Source: Paraburkholderia ferrariae NBRC 106233 (lineage in GTDB: Bacteria; Pseudomonadota; Gammaproteobacteria; Burkholderiales; Burkholderiaceae). Taken from it: DNA of 52,206 nucleotides. The translations under genes and the position numbers were made by a program. The stretch spans positions 1-52,206 of the forward strand of contig NZ_BAYB01000046.1 of the NCBI RefSeq assembly GCF_000685035.1. Direction: 5' to 3'. Under the pieces are notes generated by a model. It had not been told where the DNA came from. It did no database searches and saw nothing but the letters and a program-made list of their open reading frames with translations. Positions within the stretch are counted from its first letter, which is position 1. Every line of letters begins with the position of its first letter. Positions 8,075-15,828 of this stretch are shown here, piece by piece.

Positions 8075-8574
8075 TGAACCCTATTGAAAGCCAACACATT
8101 GCCGCGCGCGTCCTCGCGCTCGAGGGTTTGCACCTCGACCAGCAAAATTGGGATGCGTGGCTATCGTTGTATGCACCCGATTGCGAGTACTGGGTTCCGG
8201 CATGGCGAAGCGAACATGAACTCGTGAGCGATATCCGACGCGAGGTGTCGTTGATTTATCACCCCACGCGTTCGGGTCTCGAAGAGCGCGTGGTGCGGCT
8301 TCGGTCGCGCAAATCGGTTACCGCGATGCCGCTGCCGCGCACGGTGCACCACACCAGCAATGTACTTGTCGACGAAGTCACTTCCAGCACGATGTCGGGT
8401 ACGGCGAGCTGGACGGTACACGAATATGACCCGCGAGTTTCGAAGCTGCTGTGTCATTCCGGGCGTTACGAGTATAGCCTGATGGCCGCCGCAGACGGAT
8501 GGGTGATAAGCCGCAAGAAAATCGTGCTTCTGAACGATGTGATTCCAACAGTCGTCGATTTTTATAATCTCTAG
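8074..8574 (+). CDS. Aromatic ring-hydroxylating dioxygenase, beta subunit
   Basis: This is the small subunit of the Rieske dioxygenase (166 aa), an NTF2/SnoaL-fold protein that builds the alpha3-beta3 hexamer and carries no metal. Typical landmarks are DAWLSLYAPDCEYWVPAW near the N-terminus, then RTVHHTSNV, and the C-terminal RKKIVLLNDVIP. The start shares one base with the alpha-subunit stop, so translation is coupled. The length matches BenB/AntB-type subunits. Confidence 0.92.
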   Translation: MNPIESQHIAARVLALEGLHLDQQNWDAWLSLYAPDCEYWVPAWRSEHELVSDIRREVSLIYHPTRSGLEERVVRLRSRKSVTAMPLPRTVHHTSNVLVDEVTSSTMSGTASWTVHEYDPRVSKLLCHSGRYEYSLMAAADGWVISRKKIVLLNDVIPTVVDFYNL

Positions 8575-8577
8575 GCC

Positions 8578-9546
8578 ATGACGAGCGATCAATGGTTGTC
8601 CGTGCGAGTCGCGCGCAAGAGCGCTGAAACCGCCGATATCGTCACGCTGGAACTTGTCGACCCTGACGGTGGCATGTTGCCGGAGTTTTCCGCGGGCGCG
8701 CATATCGACGTGGAGTTGCCCGGTGGGTATATCCGTCAATACTCCCTCTGTAACTCTCCGCAGGAACGTCATCGCTATTTGATCGGAGTGTTGAATGACC
8801 GGGCGGGCCGGGGCGGATCGCGCTCCGTTCACGAAAATGTGCGTGAAACGGACATCGTCCGCATTGGCCTTCCTCGAAATCTTTTCGCGCTTGCAGACGA
8901 CGCGTCCCGTAGCCTGCTTCTCGCAGGCGGTATCGGTGTCACGCCAATCCTTTGCATGGCGGAGGAGTTATCGCGGCGCGGCGAGGATTTTGCCATGCAT
9001 TACTGCACTCGCTCCGTAGAAAGAACCGCGTTTCGGGATCGAATTCGCAGCAGCGCCTATGCCGAACGGGTGCAGATTCATTTTGACGACGGTTTGCCGC
9101 AACAGCGGCTGGATATGGCCGCACTGCTGTCACAGCCAGAAGACGGCACGCATCTATATGTTTGTGGTCCTAATGGATTTCTGGATGCGGTATTGAACAT
9201 TGCGACGGCTTGCGGCTGGAAAGGCAGCCACATCCATTTTGAACGGTTCGCGGCAGCATCGGCCGATGTCGGGTCCGAGACTTCGTTCGACGTGGTGATC
9301 GCGAGTTCCGGACAGACGGTTCGCGTGCCTGCCGGACGCTCCGCGGTTGATACGCTGGCAGATGCGGGCTTCGTGATTCCGGTTGCGTGCCAGCAGGGTG
9401 CCTGCGGCACGTGCCTGACGCGCGTGTTGCATGGCGAGCCGGATCATCGGGACGTGTTCATGACGCCCGAAGAGCACGCAATGAACGATCGGTTCACACC
9501 CTGCTGTTCCAGGTCGAAGACAGACCTGCTCGTGCTCGATCTGTAG
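8578..9546 (+). CDS. Dioxygenase reductase: FMN/NAD domain with C-terminal [2Fe-2S] ferredoxin
   Basis: This is the electron-transfer partner of the dioxygenase (322 aa). It moves electrons from NAD(P)H through flavin and a plant-type [2Fe-2S] cluster to the Rieske centre. The flavin site is RQYSL (53-57), the NAD motif GGIGVTPIL (117-125) and CGPNGF (196-201). The cluster ligands are C271-x4-C276-x2-C279 with a fourth Cys at 309 or 310. This domain order (reductase first, ferredoxin last) is the phthalate dioxygenase reductase/VanB type. Reductases that normally serve BenAB/AntAB oxygenases have the ferredoxin first. It begins three bases after the beta-subunit stop, so the pairing is by operon. 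The mismatch of oxygenase and reductase classes is notable. Confidence 0.9.
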   Translation: MTSDQWLSVRVARKSAETADIVTLELVDPDGGMLPEFSAGAHIDVELPGGYIRQYSLCNSPQERHRYLIGVLNDRAGRGGSRSVHENVRETDIVRIGLPRNLFALADDASRSLLLAGGIGVTPILCMAEELSRRGEDFAMHYCTRSVERTAFRDRIRSSAYAERVQIHFDDGLPQQRLDMAALLSQPEDGTHLYVCGPNGFLDAVLNIATACGWKGSHIHFERFAAASADVGSETSFDVVIASSGQTVRVPAGRSAVDTLADAGFVIPVACQQGACGTCLTRVLHGEPDHRDVFMTPEEHAMNDRFTPCCSRSKTDLLVLDL

Positions 9547-9589
9547 AGCCGAAGAGTTGCGACACATAAAACTAAAGGAGACACCCGTT

Positions 9590-10816
9590 ATGCAGGATAC
9601 GAAGCTTGCAACCGGTACGCCAACGCATATGGCGTACAGCACCACGGGATCGCGCAGGCGTTGGGCGATTCTCGCGGTCGCATGGGCAGCATTGCTGATG
9701 GCATTCGTCGACCGGTTGACATGGGCAAGCCTTGCTGCGGGAGTTGGTCATTCGCTGGGACTACCGGTGGCGAGCCTCGGCATATTCGTGACGGCGTTCT
9801 ATGTTGGTTATGTGCTGTCGAATGTACTTGCGGGGATAGGCGCCGACAAGGTCGGGCCGAGCCGCATGCTGACGCTCGCGATGCTGCCGCTGGGCATCGG
9901 TACCTTTCTGTTCGGCTATACGACGTCGGTTCCATACGGCCTCGCGCTACAGGTGCTGATGGGGCTTGCAGCAGGCGCCGACTATTCTGCCTGCGTCAAG
10001 CTAACCGCGACCTGGTTCGAGTTCAGGCTGCGCGGACGGGCCATGGGAATCCTGATCACCGCGTCGTCTCTGGCGGTGGTGGTGACCAATGGGACTGTGC
10101 CAACGCTTGCGAACCGGATTGGTTGGGCGGGCGTCTATCAGACGCTGGGCGTCTGCACCATGCTGATTGCCCTGCTGTGCGGGCTTGTCCTGCGCGACGC
10201 CCCTGCAGCGGCTGGTTCCGCCAATGCGAAGTCGAACCTGGCGCTGGTCTGGCGCAATCGTGATCTCGTGTTGCTATCCCTCGCTGGTTTTGGCGCGATG
10301 TGGGGGACGTGGGGTTTCGCGTTTTGGGTCAACGTATTGATGATTAAGGGCCGCGGGCTGGACCCGGTGCTGGCTGGATTCGTGACGGCGATGTTCGGAA
10401 CTGGTGCAATCGTTGCCAAGCCGGCAATCGGTCTGTTGTCAGACTGGCTCGGTGGCCGACGCAAGACGCTGGTGATCATCTGTCTGGCGAGCTTTGCGGT
10501 CATGCTCCTCGTGTTCGGCGGTCTGCACAGCGCACGGGCCTTCCTTGTGGCGGCGCCGTTGCTCGGAGTGGCCGCGTTCGCCTATTCGCCGCTGATGGCA
10601 GCAATGGTCGCCGAGGCGGCTGGCGCAGCAGCGATCGGATCGGTTACCGGGATCACCAACGCTTTCTGGCAACTCGGCAATCTGGCTGTGCCGCTCGCCG
10701 TCGGCGCCGTGTATGGAGCGAGCCACTCGTTCGTCGCGGCCTTTGTCACGCTGGCGGCCGGCCCGCTTGCAGGCACATGTCTGATGCTTTTGGTCAGGGA
10801 AACGCCTCGACTCTGA
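9590..10816 (+). CDS. MFS transporter, probably aromatic acid uptake
   Basis: This is a 12-helix major facilitator (408 aa) in the inner membrane. The loop motif GADKVGPSRM lies between helices 2 and 3, and a second half-copy, LSDWLGGRRKT, between helices 8 and 9. This is the layout of the anion:cation symporter/aromatic acid group. I chose the ATG at 9590 with AAAGGAG nine bases upstream; an upstream in-frame ATG at 9557 has no ribosome site. The position right after the dioxygenase reductase suggests that it imports the aromatic substrate, which is inference. Confidence 0.88.
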   Translation: MQDTKLATGTPTHMAYSTTGSRRRWAILAVAWAALLMAFVDRLTWASLAAGVGHSLGLPVASLGIFVTAFYVGYVLSNVLAGIGADKVGPSRMLTLAMLPLGIGTFLFGYTTSVPYGLALQVLMGLAAGADYSACVKLTATWFEFRLRGRAMGILITASSLAVVVTNGTVPTLANRIGWAGVYQTLGVCTMLIALLCGLVLRDAPAAAGSANAKSNLALVWRNRDLVLLSLAGFGAMWGTWGFAFWVNVLMIKGRGLDPVLAGFVTAMFGTGAIVAKPAIGLLSDWLGGRRKTLVIICLASFAVMLLVFGGLHSARAFLVAAPLLGVAAFAYSPLMAAMVAEAAGAAAIGSVTGITNAFWQLGNLAVPLAVGAVYGASHSFVAAFVTLAAGPLAGTCLMLLVRETPRL

Positions 10817-10888
10817 CGTGCCGGGCGAAAAAGAACGCGGCGAGTTCGATACTTGGCTCTGACGCTAAATAACGGGAGAAAACGATAC

Positions 10889-11674
10889 ATGACGTTCGAC
10901 GGCTTTGATTTAAGCGGGAAGGTGGCTGTAGTCACAGGCGCCGCGCAAGGAATCGGCAAGGCGTTGGCGATTGGCCTGGCTCAGGCAGGCGCAACGGTCG
11001 CCATAACCGACCGGCCTGATATGGACGGTCGCATGCGCGATGTGCAGGCGCAGATCGAGTCTGGCGGCGGCACTGCGCGTACCTACCATCTGGACGTGAC
11101 GGCTACGCGCAGTATCCCATCGGTATTCGAGCGCATCGTTACTGATCTCGGGCACCTCGACATCCTCGTCAACAATGCCGGGACAGGCATAGCCTGTGCT
11201 GCCCTTGACGTCACCGAAGAGGAATGGGATCGCATCCTCGATCTCAATCTGAGGGGACAGTTTTTCTGCGCTCAGGCGGCCGCACGGCTGATGGCGACAC
11301 AGGGTGGCGGGCGCATCATCAACGTGGCGTCGACGCACGCACTCATAGCGTTGCCGGATGGCGCTCCGTACATTGCGAGCAAGGGGGGCGTTGCGAGCCT
11401 GACCCGTTCGCTCGCGCTTGAATGGATTCCGCTCGGCATCAACGTCAACTCGATCGCGCCCGGTCCGGTGGAAACCGAATACAAGCTCGAGGTCGATGTC
11501 CGCCTTGGGCGCACCCCGGAATCAATCCGCCTCGACATGGAGAGGCGAGTGCCGTTGGCACGGCGACTCGATCCCGCGGAACTTGTCGGAGGTGTTATTT
11601 ATCTGGCCTCGCCAGCCGCGGCAGCGGTGGTGGGACACATGCTGGTAGTCGACGGCGGTCAGGTAATTCACTGA
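10889..11674 (+). CDS. SDR dehydrogenase, candidate cis-dihydrodiol dehydrogenase
   Basis: This is a classical short-chain dehydrogenase (261 aa). The cofactor motif is TGAAQGIG (16-23), followed by NNAG (95-98), catalytic S148, and Y161 and K165 in YIASK. The C-terminus PAAAAVVGHMLVVDGG is typical of FabG-like enzymes. In an operon with a ring-hydroxylating dioxygenase, the expected job is NAD-dependent oxidation of the cis-diol to a catechol, as BenD does, but FabG-like enzymes serve many steps. The start is the ATG at 10889, with GGGAG upstream and the Rossmann fold at the expected distance. Confidence 0.88.
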   Translation: MTFDGFDLSGKVAVVTGAAQGIGKALAIGLAQAGATVAITDRPDMDGRMRDVQAQIESGGGTARTYHLDVTATRSIPSVFERIVTDLGHLDILVNNAGTGIACAALDVTEEEWDRILDLNLRGQFFCAQAAARLMATQGGGRIINVASTHALIALPDGAPYIASKGGVASLTRSLALEWIPLGINVNSIAPGPVETEYKLEVDVRLGRTPESIRLDMERRVPLARRLDPAELVGGVIYLASPAAAAVVGHMLVVDGGQVIH

Positions 11675-11785
11675 AGATGCACTAAAAAACTACAGCAGGA
11701 GTCCATACTACATTACACACACATCGTCCCAAATAAGACGGGGGCGCAATTAATATAATACGGATAACTAATTAAGGAGACGGAT

Positions 11786-12949
11786 ATGCGGTCAATTTTC
11801 ATGGGAACTTTGCGCTTCAGGACTGCTGCGGCGGTCACGGCATTCGCCGCTTCGCATGGCGTCATGGCGCAAAGCTCGGTTACGCTTTATGGGGTGGCGG
11901 ACGACAGCCTCACCTATGTGAGCAATCGCGGAGGACATTCTTCAATCGCAATGTCGTCGGGCGGACGCGGCTCTTCAAAATGGGGATTCGTTGGCACCGA
12001 GGATCTGGGTGGGGGAGTTTCGGCATTTTTCAGGATGGAGAACGGTTTTGACATCAACAGTGGCCAGCTTGGTAACAACGGGCGGCTCTTCGGGCGCCAG
12101 GCGTTTGTCGGCCTGTCCAGCCCGTATGGCACCATTCAGCTCGGCAGGACTTACGATCTGATCGTGACGTACCTGAATCCGAATGCAGCAAGCGTGCGAT
12201 TCGGCGGTGGGCTGATGTCCCACGCAGGAGACGCCGATAACATCTATGGCACCTATCCGATCAGCAATGCGCTCAAATTCGAGACGCCCATTTTAGCTGG
12301 AACGACATTTGGCGTTATTTATGCGCCGGGAGGTACGGCAGGCTCGTTCGCGGCCAACAGCATTTACGAAGTAGGCGTGAAGGGGACACAAGGTAACTTC
12401 TCCTTCGCGGCTGCCTATTCGCACGTCGATAATCCCGCCGTGACGTTGTGGGACAGCAGCGCGAGCGCCGTTGCTGGAGGAAGTTTCAGTAATCCTCTGT
12501 CCAACCGGATGTATTCCGGATATGCGTCCGCTAAATCCTATAGTGTGGGTGCGGTCTCGTTAGGCTATGCGCTTGGCCAGGCATCTATCGGGTTGATCGT
12601 GTCGGATACGCGTTACGCAGACGTTGTGCCGACTGCGACAACACCGTTGGCGGGCACTCATTTTCTGCGTAACGCGGAATTCAACTTTCTATATCAGTTG
12701 ACACCTGCGTTGCTCCTCGGCGCCGGTGCCGATTACACGGAAGGGGAAAACTCTCACTACTGGCAGGCAAACAGCAGCGTGCAATATCTCCTCTCGAAGA
12801 TGACTTATGTCTACGCCATCGCGGTGTATCAGCGTGCTTCAGGTATTGACTCTACCGGCAAGCCTGCCGTAGCCAATCTCTATGGTCAGACTGCTTCGAC
12901 GTCGCCCAACGACATCGGGGTGCGAGTCGGCGTGCGGCATTCGTTCTAG
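11786..12949 (+). CDS. Gram-negative porin (OmpC-type, Burkholderiales)
   Basis: This is an outer-membrane trimeric porin of 387 aa. The signal peptide ends about residue 28 (GVMAQ), and the mature protein starts SSVTLYGVADDSLTYVSN, the standard opening of Burkholderiales porins. SKWGFVGTEDLGGGVSAFF and GRLFGRQAFVGLSSPYGTIQLGR are the classic strands, and the last residue is Phe (GVRVGVRHSF), the outer-membrane insertion signal. AAGGAGA precedes the ATG. Lying inside the aromatic operon, it probably lets the substrate across the outer membrane. The 110-base spacer before it is AT-rich and could hold its own promoter. Confidence 0.93.
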   Translation: MRSIFMGTLRFRTAAAVTAFAASHGVMAQSSVTLYGVADDSLTYVSNRGGHSSIAMSSGGRGSSKWGFVGTEDLGGGVSAFFRMENGFDINSGQLGNNGRLFGRQAFVGLSSPYGTIQLGRTYDLIVTYLNPNAASVRFGGGLMSHAGDADNIYGTYPISNALKFETPILAGTTFGVIYAPGGTAGSFAANSIYEVGVKGTQGNFSFAAAYSHVDNPAVTLWDSSASAVAGGSFSNPLSNRMYSGYASAKSYSVGAVSLGYALGQASIGLIVSDTRYADVVPTATTPLAGTHFLRNAEFNFLYQLTPALLLGAGADYTEGENSHYWQANSSVQYLLSKMTYVYAIAVYQRASGIDSTGKPAVANLYGQTASTSPNDIGVRVGVRHSF

Positions 12950-12984
12950 ATCGCGCAGGTGCAGGAATTTCGAAAGGAGAAGTC

Positions 12985-14259
12985 GTGAATATTTCGGGTG
13001 GGTATGACGTAGTCGTTGTCGGTGGCGGATCAGCTGGAGTTAGCGCCGCGGTAGGAGCCGCGCAGGCAGGTGGGCGCGTTCTTCTCGTCGAGGCGGCCGG
13101 ATGCCTGGGAGGGGCTTCAACCATGCGCAATGTGTTGACTTACTGCGGCATCTACACATTGCAGGAACAGCCGCGCGTGGCAGTGCGAGGCGTGGCGGAA
13201 ACAGTAATCGGCGCACTACAGGCGATGGGTGCCATTACACCGCCTCAACGTCATCGTGGAGTTTTTATGATCTTCGATCCGGAAGCAGTCAAGCTGGTGC
13301 TGGACCGGATATGCCGGGACGCCGGGGTTGACGTTCTGTTGCACGCTCTCATGACCGGGGCTGAGCGGGATGGCGGCTGTATCAGGAGAATCAGGATTGC
13401 AGATCATTCTGGAGAGCATTGGGTCGACGCGAAGACTTTCATTGACGCGAGCGGCGATTGCGATCTCGCCGCGTTTGCCGGAGCATCAACGCGATATGGG
13501 AACGCTGGGGCTGTCAATCTGGGGACCTTGGGGACGCGCTTTAGCGGCGTTGCCGCGAACGCGGATATCAGCGCGGCAAGCGTCCACGGCGCGATTTGCC
13601 GCGCTCTCAGCGACGATTCACGCAATCTCGCACGTAAGCTGACCAAGGATCAAAGCGTTATCGCTCGCCTTCCGCTTTCCGGCGATATCGTTGCCTATCT
13701 CGCGTCAGCTGATTACGATCCGCGGGACGCCGTGAGCCTTTCGAAGGCGGAGGCGAGTGGGCGCGAGCAGGCGTGGCAATACCTCGAGGTACTACGCTCA
13801 TTGCCGGGATGGGAACGTGCGTTTCTGGCGAGTACCGGCCCGGATTTTGGCACTCGCGAGAGTCGGCATATCAATAGCATTGGTCAACTCAAATGGGCTG
13901 ATGTCATGGCGGGTCGGCGTGCGGAAGACTCGATTGCAGTCGGCACGTGGGGCGTCGAATGGCATGACCGGGAAACCTTCGCAAGCAGCTTCGAGATGCC
14001 GCCGGCGGACGGCGCCTACGATATTCCGTTGACATGCCTGATGAGCGTGGACACACCAAATCTGTTCGCGGCCGGCCGTACCACCGACGGTGACAGGCAA
14101 GCCGGAGCAAGCGTGCGGGTGATGGGCACGGCGTTCGCGACGGGGCAGGCCGCTGGTGTTGCGGCCGCGCATCTCGCCCACCACGGTGTCGTTGACGCGC
14201 AAGCGGTCAGGACGCAGTTGCGAGTGCAGGGTGCGATTGTCGCGGCAAGTGACCTCTAG
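12985..14259 (+). CDS. FAD-dependent oxidoreductase (FAD_oxidored family)
   Basis: This is a 424-aa flavoprotein. The N-terminal dinucleotide motif is VVGGGSAGVSAA (residues 11-22) with the ribose-binding acid E36. C39-x-x-G-G (GCLGGASTMRN) follows, as in the PF12831 family of uncharacterised FAD-dependent oxidoreductases. The C-terminus has NLFAAGRTTDGDRQAG and VMGTAFATGQAAG, which close the FAD site. The start is GTG at 12985 with AAAGGAGA upstream. It is the last gene of the dioxygenase operon. No standard benzoate or anthranilate pathway uses such an enzyme, so it may oxidise or reduce a side chain or ring intermediate. The specific reaction is unknown. Confidence 0.88.
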   Translation: MNISGGYDVVVVGGGSAGVSAAVGAAQAGGRVLLVEAAGCLGGASTMRNVLTYCGIYTLQEQPRVAVRGVAETVIGALQAMGAITPPQRHRGVFMIFDPEAVKLVLDRICRDAGVDVLLHALMTGAERDGGCIRRIRIADHSGEHWVDAKTFIDASGDCDLAAFAGASTRYGNAGAVNLGTLGTRFSGVAANADISAASVHGAICRALSDDSRNLARKLTKDQSVIARLPLSGDIVAYLASADYDPRDAVSLSKAEASGREQAWQYLEVLRSLPGWERAFLASTGPDFGTRESRHINSIGQLKWADVMAGRRAEDSIAVGTWGVEWHDRETFASSFEMPPADGAYDIPLTCLMSVDTPNLFAAGRTTDGDRQAGASVRVMGTAFATGQAAGVAAAHLAHHGVVDAQAVRTQLRVQGAIVAASDL

Positions 14260-14606
14260 GAAGGCAGCACGAGGCGGGCGCCTTGTTCGGCGCCAGCCAG
14301 CCCAACCCGCTATAAATTTGGCTTGTCGGGTTGAACGAAGACGAAGGCGAATAGGCCGCACCAAACAGGCGGACCACCTGATGGCCGCACGAGTTATGCA
14401 GACCGGACGACCTGACCAGGTTCTCATGAGATGGAATGAACGCAAATCGACGTCTATGAGACGTGCGCGACAAAAGCCCCGTATTGCCTGCAATCGTGGC
14501 GATGCGGACAAACCGTCGATGACCGACAGTTGCCTCTTTAGGTCCTTGGGTAAGTCGGTGTTTCGCTTCAGCGCCTGGGTAGGGGATCCCGGATTTTGTC
14601 CACATC
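14260..14606. other. Gene-free stretch before IS debris
   Basis: No convincing coding frame, RNA gene or repeat is visible. The open frames on both strands have no recognisable domain. The stretch joins the end of the catabolic operon to fragments of insertion sequences and may itself be rearranged mobile DNA. Confidence 0.45.
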
Positions 14607-14609
14607 CCC

Positions 14610-14777
14610 TTCGTCGCTGATCAATTGGCCGACGGGAGCCGCTTGCGCGCCTTGACCGTCGTCGGCGTCCCTGGCCGTGAAGTGCTCGCCATCGAAGTGG
14701 ATGCGCACCTGCGCGTAAAGGATGCTGTCTCGGTTCTGAACCGGCTGGGGCGCAGCACCGGGCCTCCCGATTCCCTA
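14610..14777 (+). mobile_element. IS3-family (IS407-like) transposase OrfB fragment
   Basis: About 56 codons match the DDE integrase core of an IS407-like OrfB: FVADQLADGSRLRALTVVGV, then REVLAIEV and VLNRLGRSTGPPDS. In intact members the first catalytic Asp lies just before this stretch, near position 14607, where the sequence has already changed. The rest of the transposase is absent on both sides, so this is a dead fragment. It abuts remains of a different IS3-group element. Confidence 0.65.
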
Positions 14778-14789
14778 TCTTGCAGTGGT

Positions 14790-15310
14790 CTACAGAATCC
14801 GGACACTAAATTAGGCGAGAATGGTCGCCATAAAGAGGGGTCTGATGAGCAAGCAACGACGTACGTTTTCCCGGAGTTCAAACAGCAAGCCGCCTGTCTG
14901 GTGCTCGATCAGGGCTATAGCCATATGGAGGCAAGCCGCTCGGTCGGTTTGGCGAGACGGTGCTGCGTCGCTGGGTGCAGCAACTGCAGCTGGAACGCCA
15001 GGGCGTCACGCCACAGGGGAAGGCAATCGCCGGCTCAACAGCATATTCAGGAACTCAAGGCGCGTATCGAACGCCTCGAGCGTGAGAAAACCATTTTAAA
15101 AAAGCTACCGCGCTCTTGATGTCGGAAGGCATCGAACGTACGAAATAATTGATCAAATTGGCGCAAGCGAGTCGGTCGAACTGATCTGCGCGGTATTCGA
15201 CGTATCGCGGTCGTGCTACACAGGCGAAGCTGCCGTCGGCGACGTCGTCGAGACCGGGAAGTGCGGCTGGAGTCGCTCCGGGCTGTTGCCGCCCGAGCGG
15301 AAAATTCTGC
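14790..15310 (+). mobile_element. Broken IS3-family element (OrfA and start of OrfB)
   Basis: An OrfA begins at the ATG 14845 (MSKQRRTF) and, read across frameshifts, continues EFKQQAACLVLDQGYSHMEA, LRRWVQQLQLERQGVTPQGK, IQELKARIERLEREKTILKK, then ATALLMSEGIERT. This is an HTH plus leucine-zipper transposase OrfA. A one-base loss near 14869, another near 14948 and a small loss near 15030 break it. At the A-run 15098-15103 the frame shifts again, either by mutation or as the A6G slippery site used by IS3 elements. OrfB follows (YEIIDQIGASESVELICAVF, SRSCY) and decays by about 15310. No terminal repeats could be fixed. Confidence 0.75.
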
Positions 15311-15364
15311 ATACCGAAACAACTGACAATCTACGCACCCGGTCAGCCCGGATTACCGGCGTTG

Positions 15365-15808
15365 TTACTCCGCTCCCCGCACCAATAACGCGGAAAGCAG
15401 GCGGCGCAACTCCTTGCATTCCTGCTGAGTCAGGCGTGCCGTGAGAATGCGCTCGACCTCCTCGACATGCGGGCGTAAGGTCACAAGCCGCTTCTTGCCG
15501 GTGCTCGTGAGAAACAGCACGTAACTGCGCTTGTCGTCGGGGTCGTCGGCGCGCTCGATCAGGCCGTTGCGCACCATCCGTGCGACGAGATCGGCGACCG
15601 TCGAGCGGTCGACATCGAGTTTCTCCCCGAGTTGCCGCTGATTGACGCCGGGCGTCTCCTGCAGGACTTCGAGCGCCGCGTACTGCACGCTCGTGATCTC
15701 CGAGGAAACCTCACTGAGCCAGACCGCCGCGTGGCGCTGTTGGGCGCGGCGCACCAGGCTGCCGGTAAATTTTGAGAGCGCGCCGGCGTCTTCAGGTTTA
15801 TTGGGCAA
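15365..15808 (-). CDS. MarR-family regulator, probably of mobA (MobR-like)
   Basis: This is a 147-aa winged-helix MarR protein. Helix 1 is followed by the core YAALEVLQETPGVNQRQLGEKLDVDRSTVADLVARMVRNGLIERADDPDDKRS, where DDKR is the wing, and by a helical dimer region. The only in-frame start near the N-terminus is TTG at 15808, 21 bases after the mobA stop on the same strand, so it is probably translated from the mobA transcript. In Comamonas testosteroni the MarR protein MobR represses mobA and is relieved by 3-hydroxybenzoate; the same role is likely here by context. Just downstream lies IS debris. Confidence 0.88.
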   Translation of the reverse strand: MPNKPEDAGALSKFTGSLVRRAQQRHAAVWLSEVSSEITSVQYAALEVLQETPGVNQRQLGEKLDVDRSTVADLVARMVRNGLIERADDPDDKRSYVLFLTSTGKKRLVTLRPHVEEVERILTARLTQQECKELRRLLSALLVRGAE

Positions 15809-15828
15809 TTTTCAGGTTTCGGGGTGGG

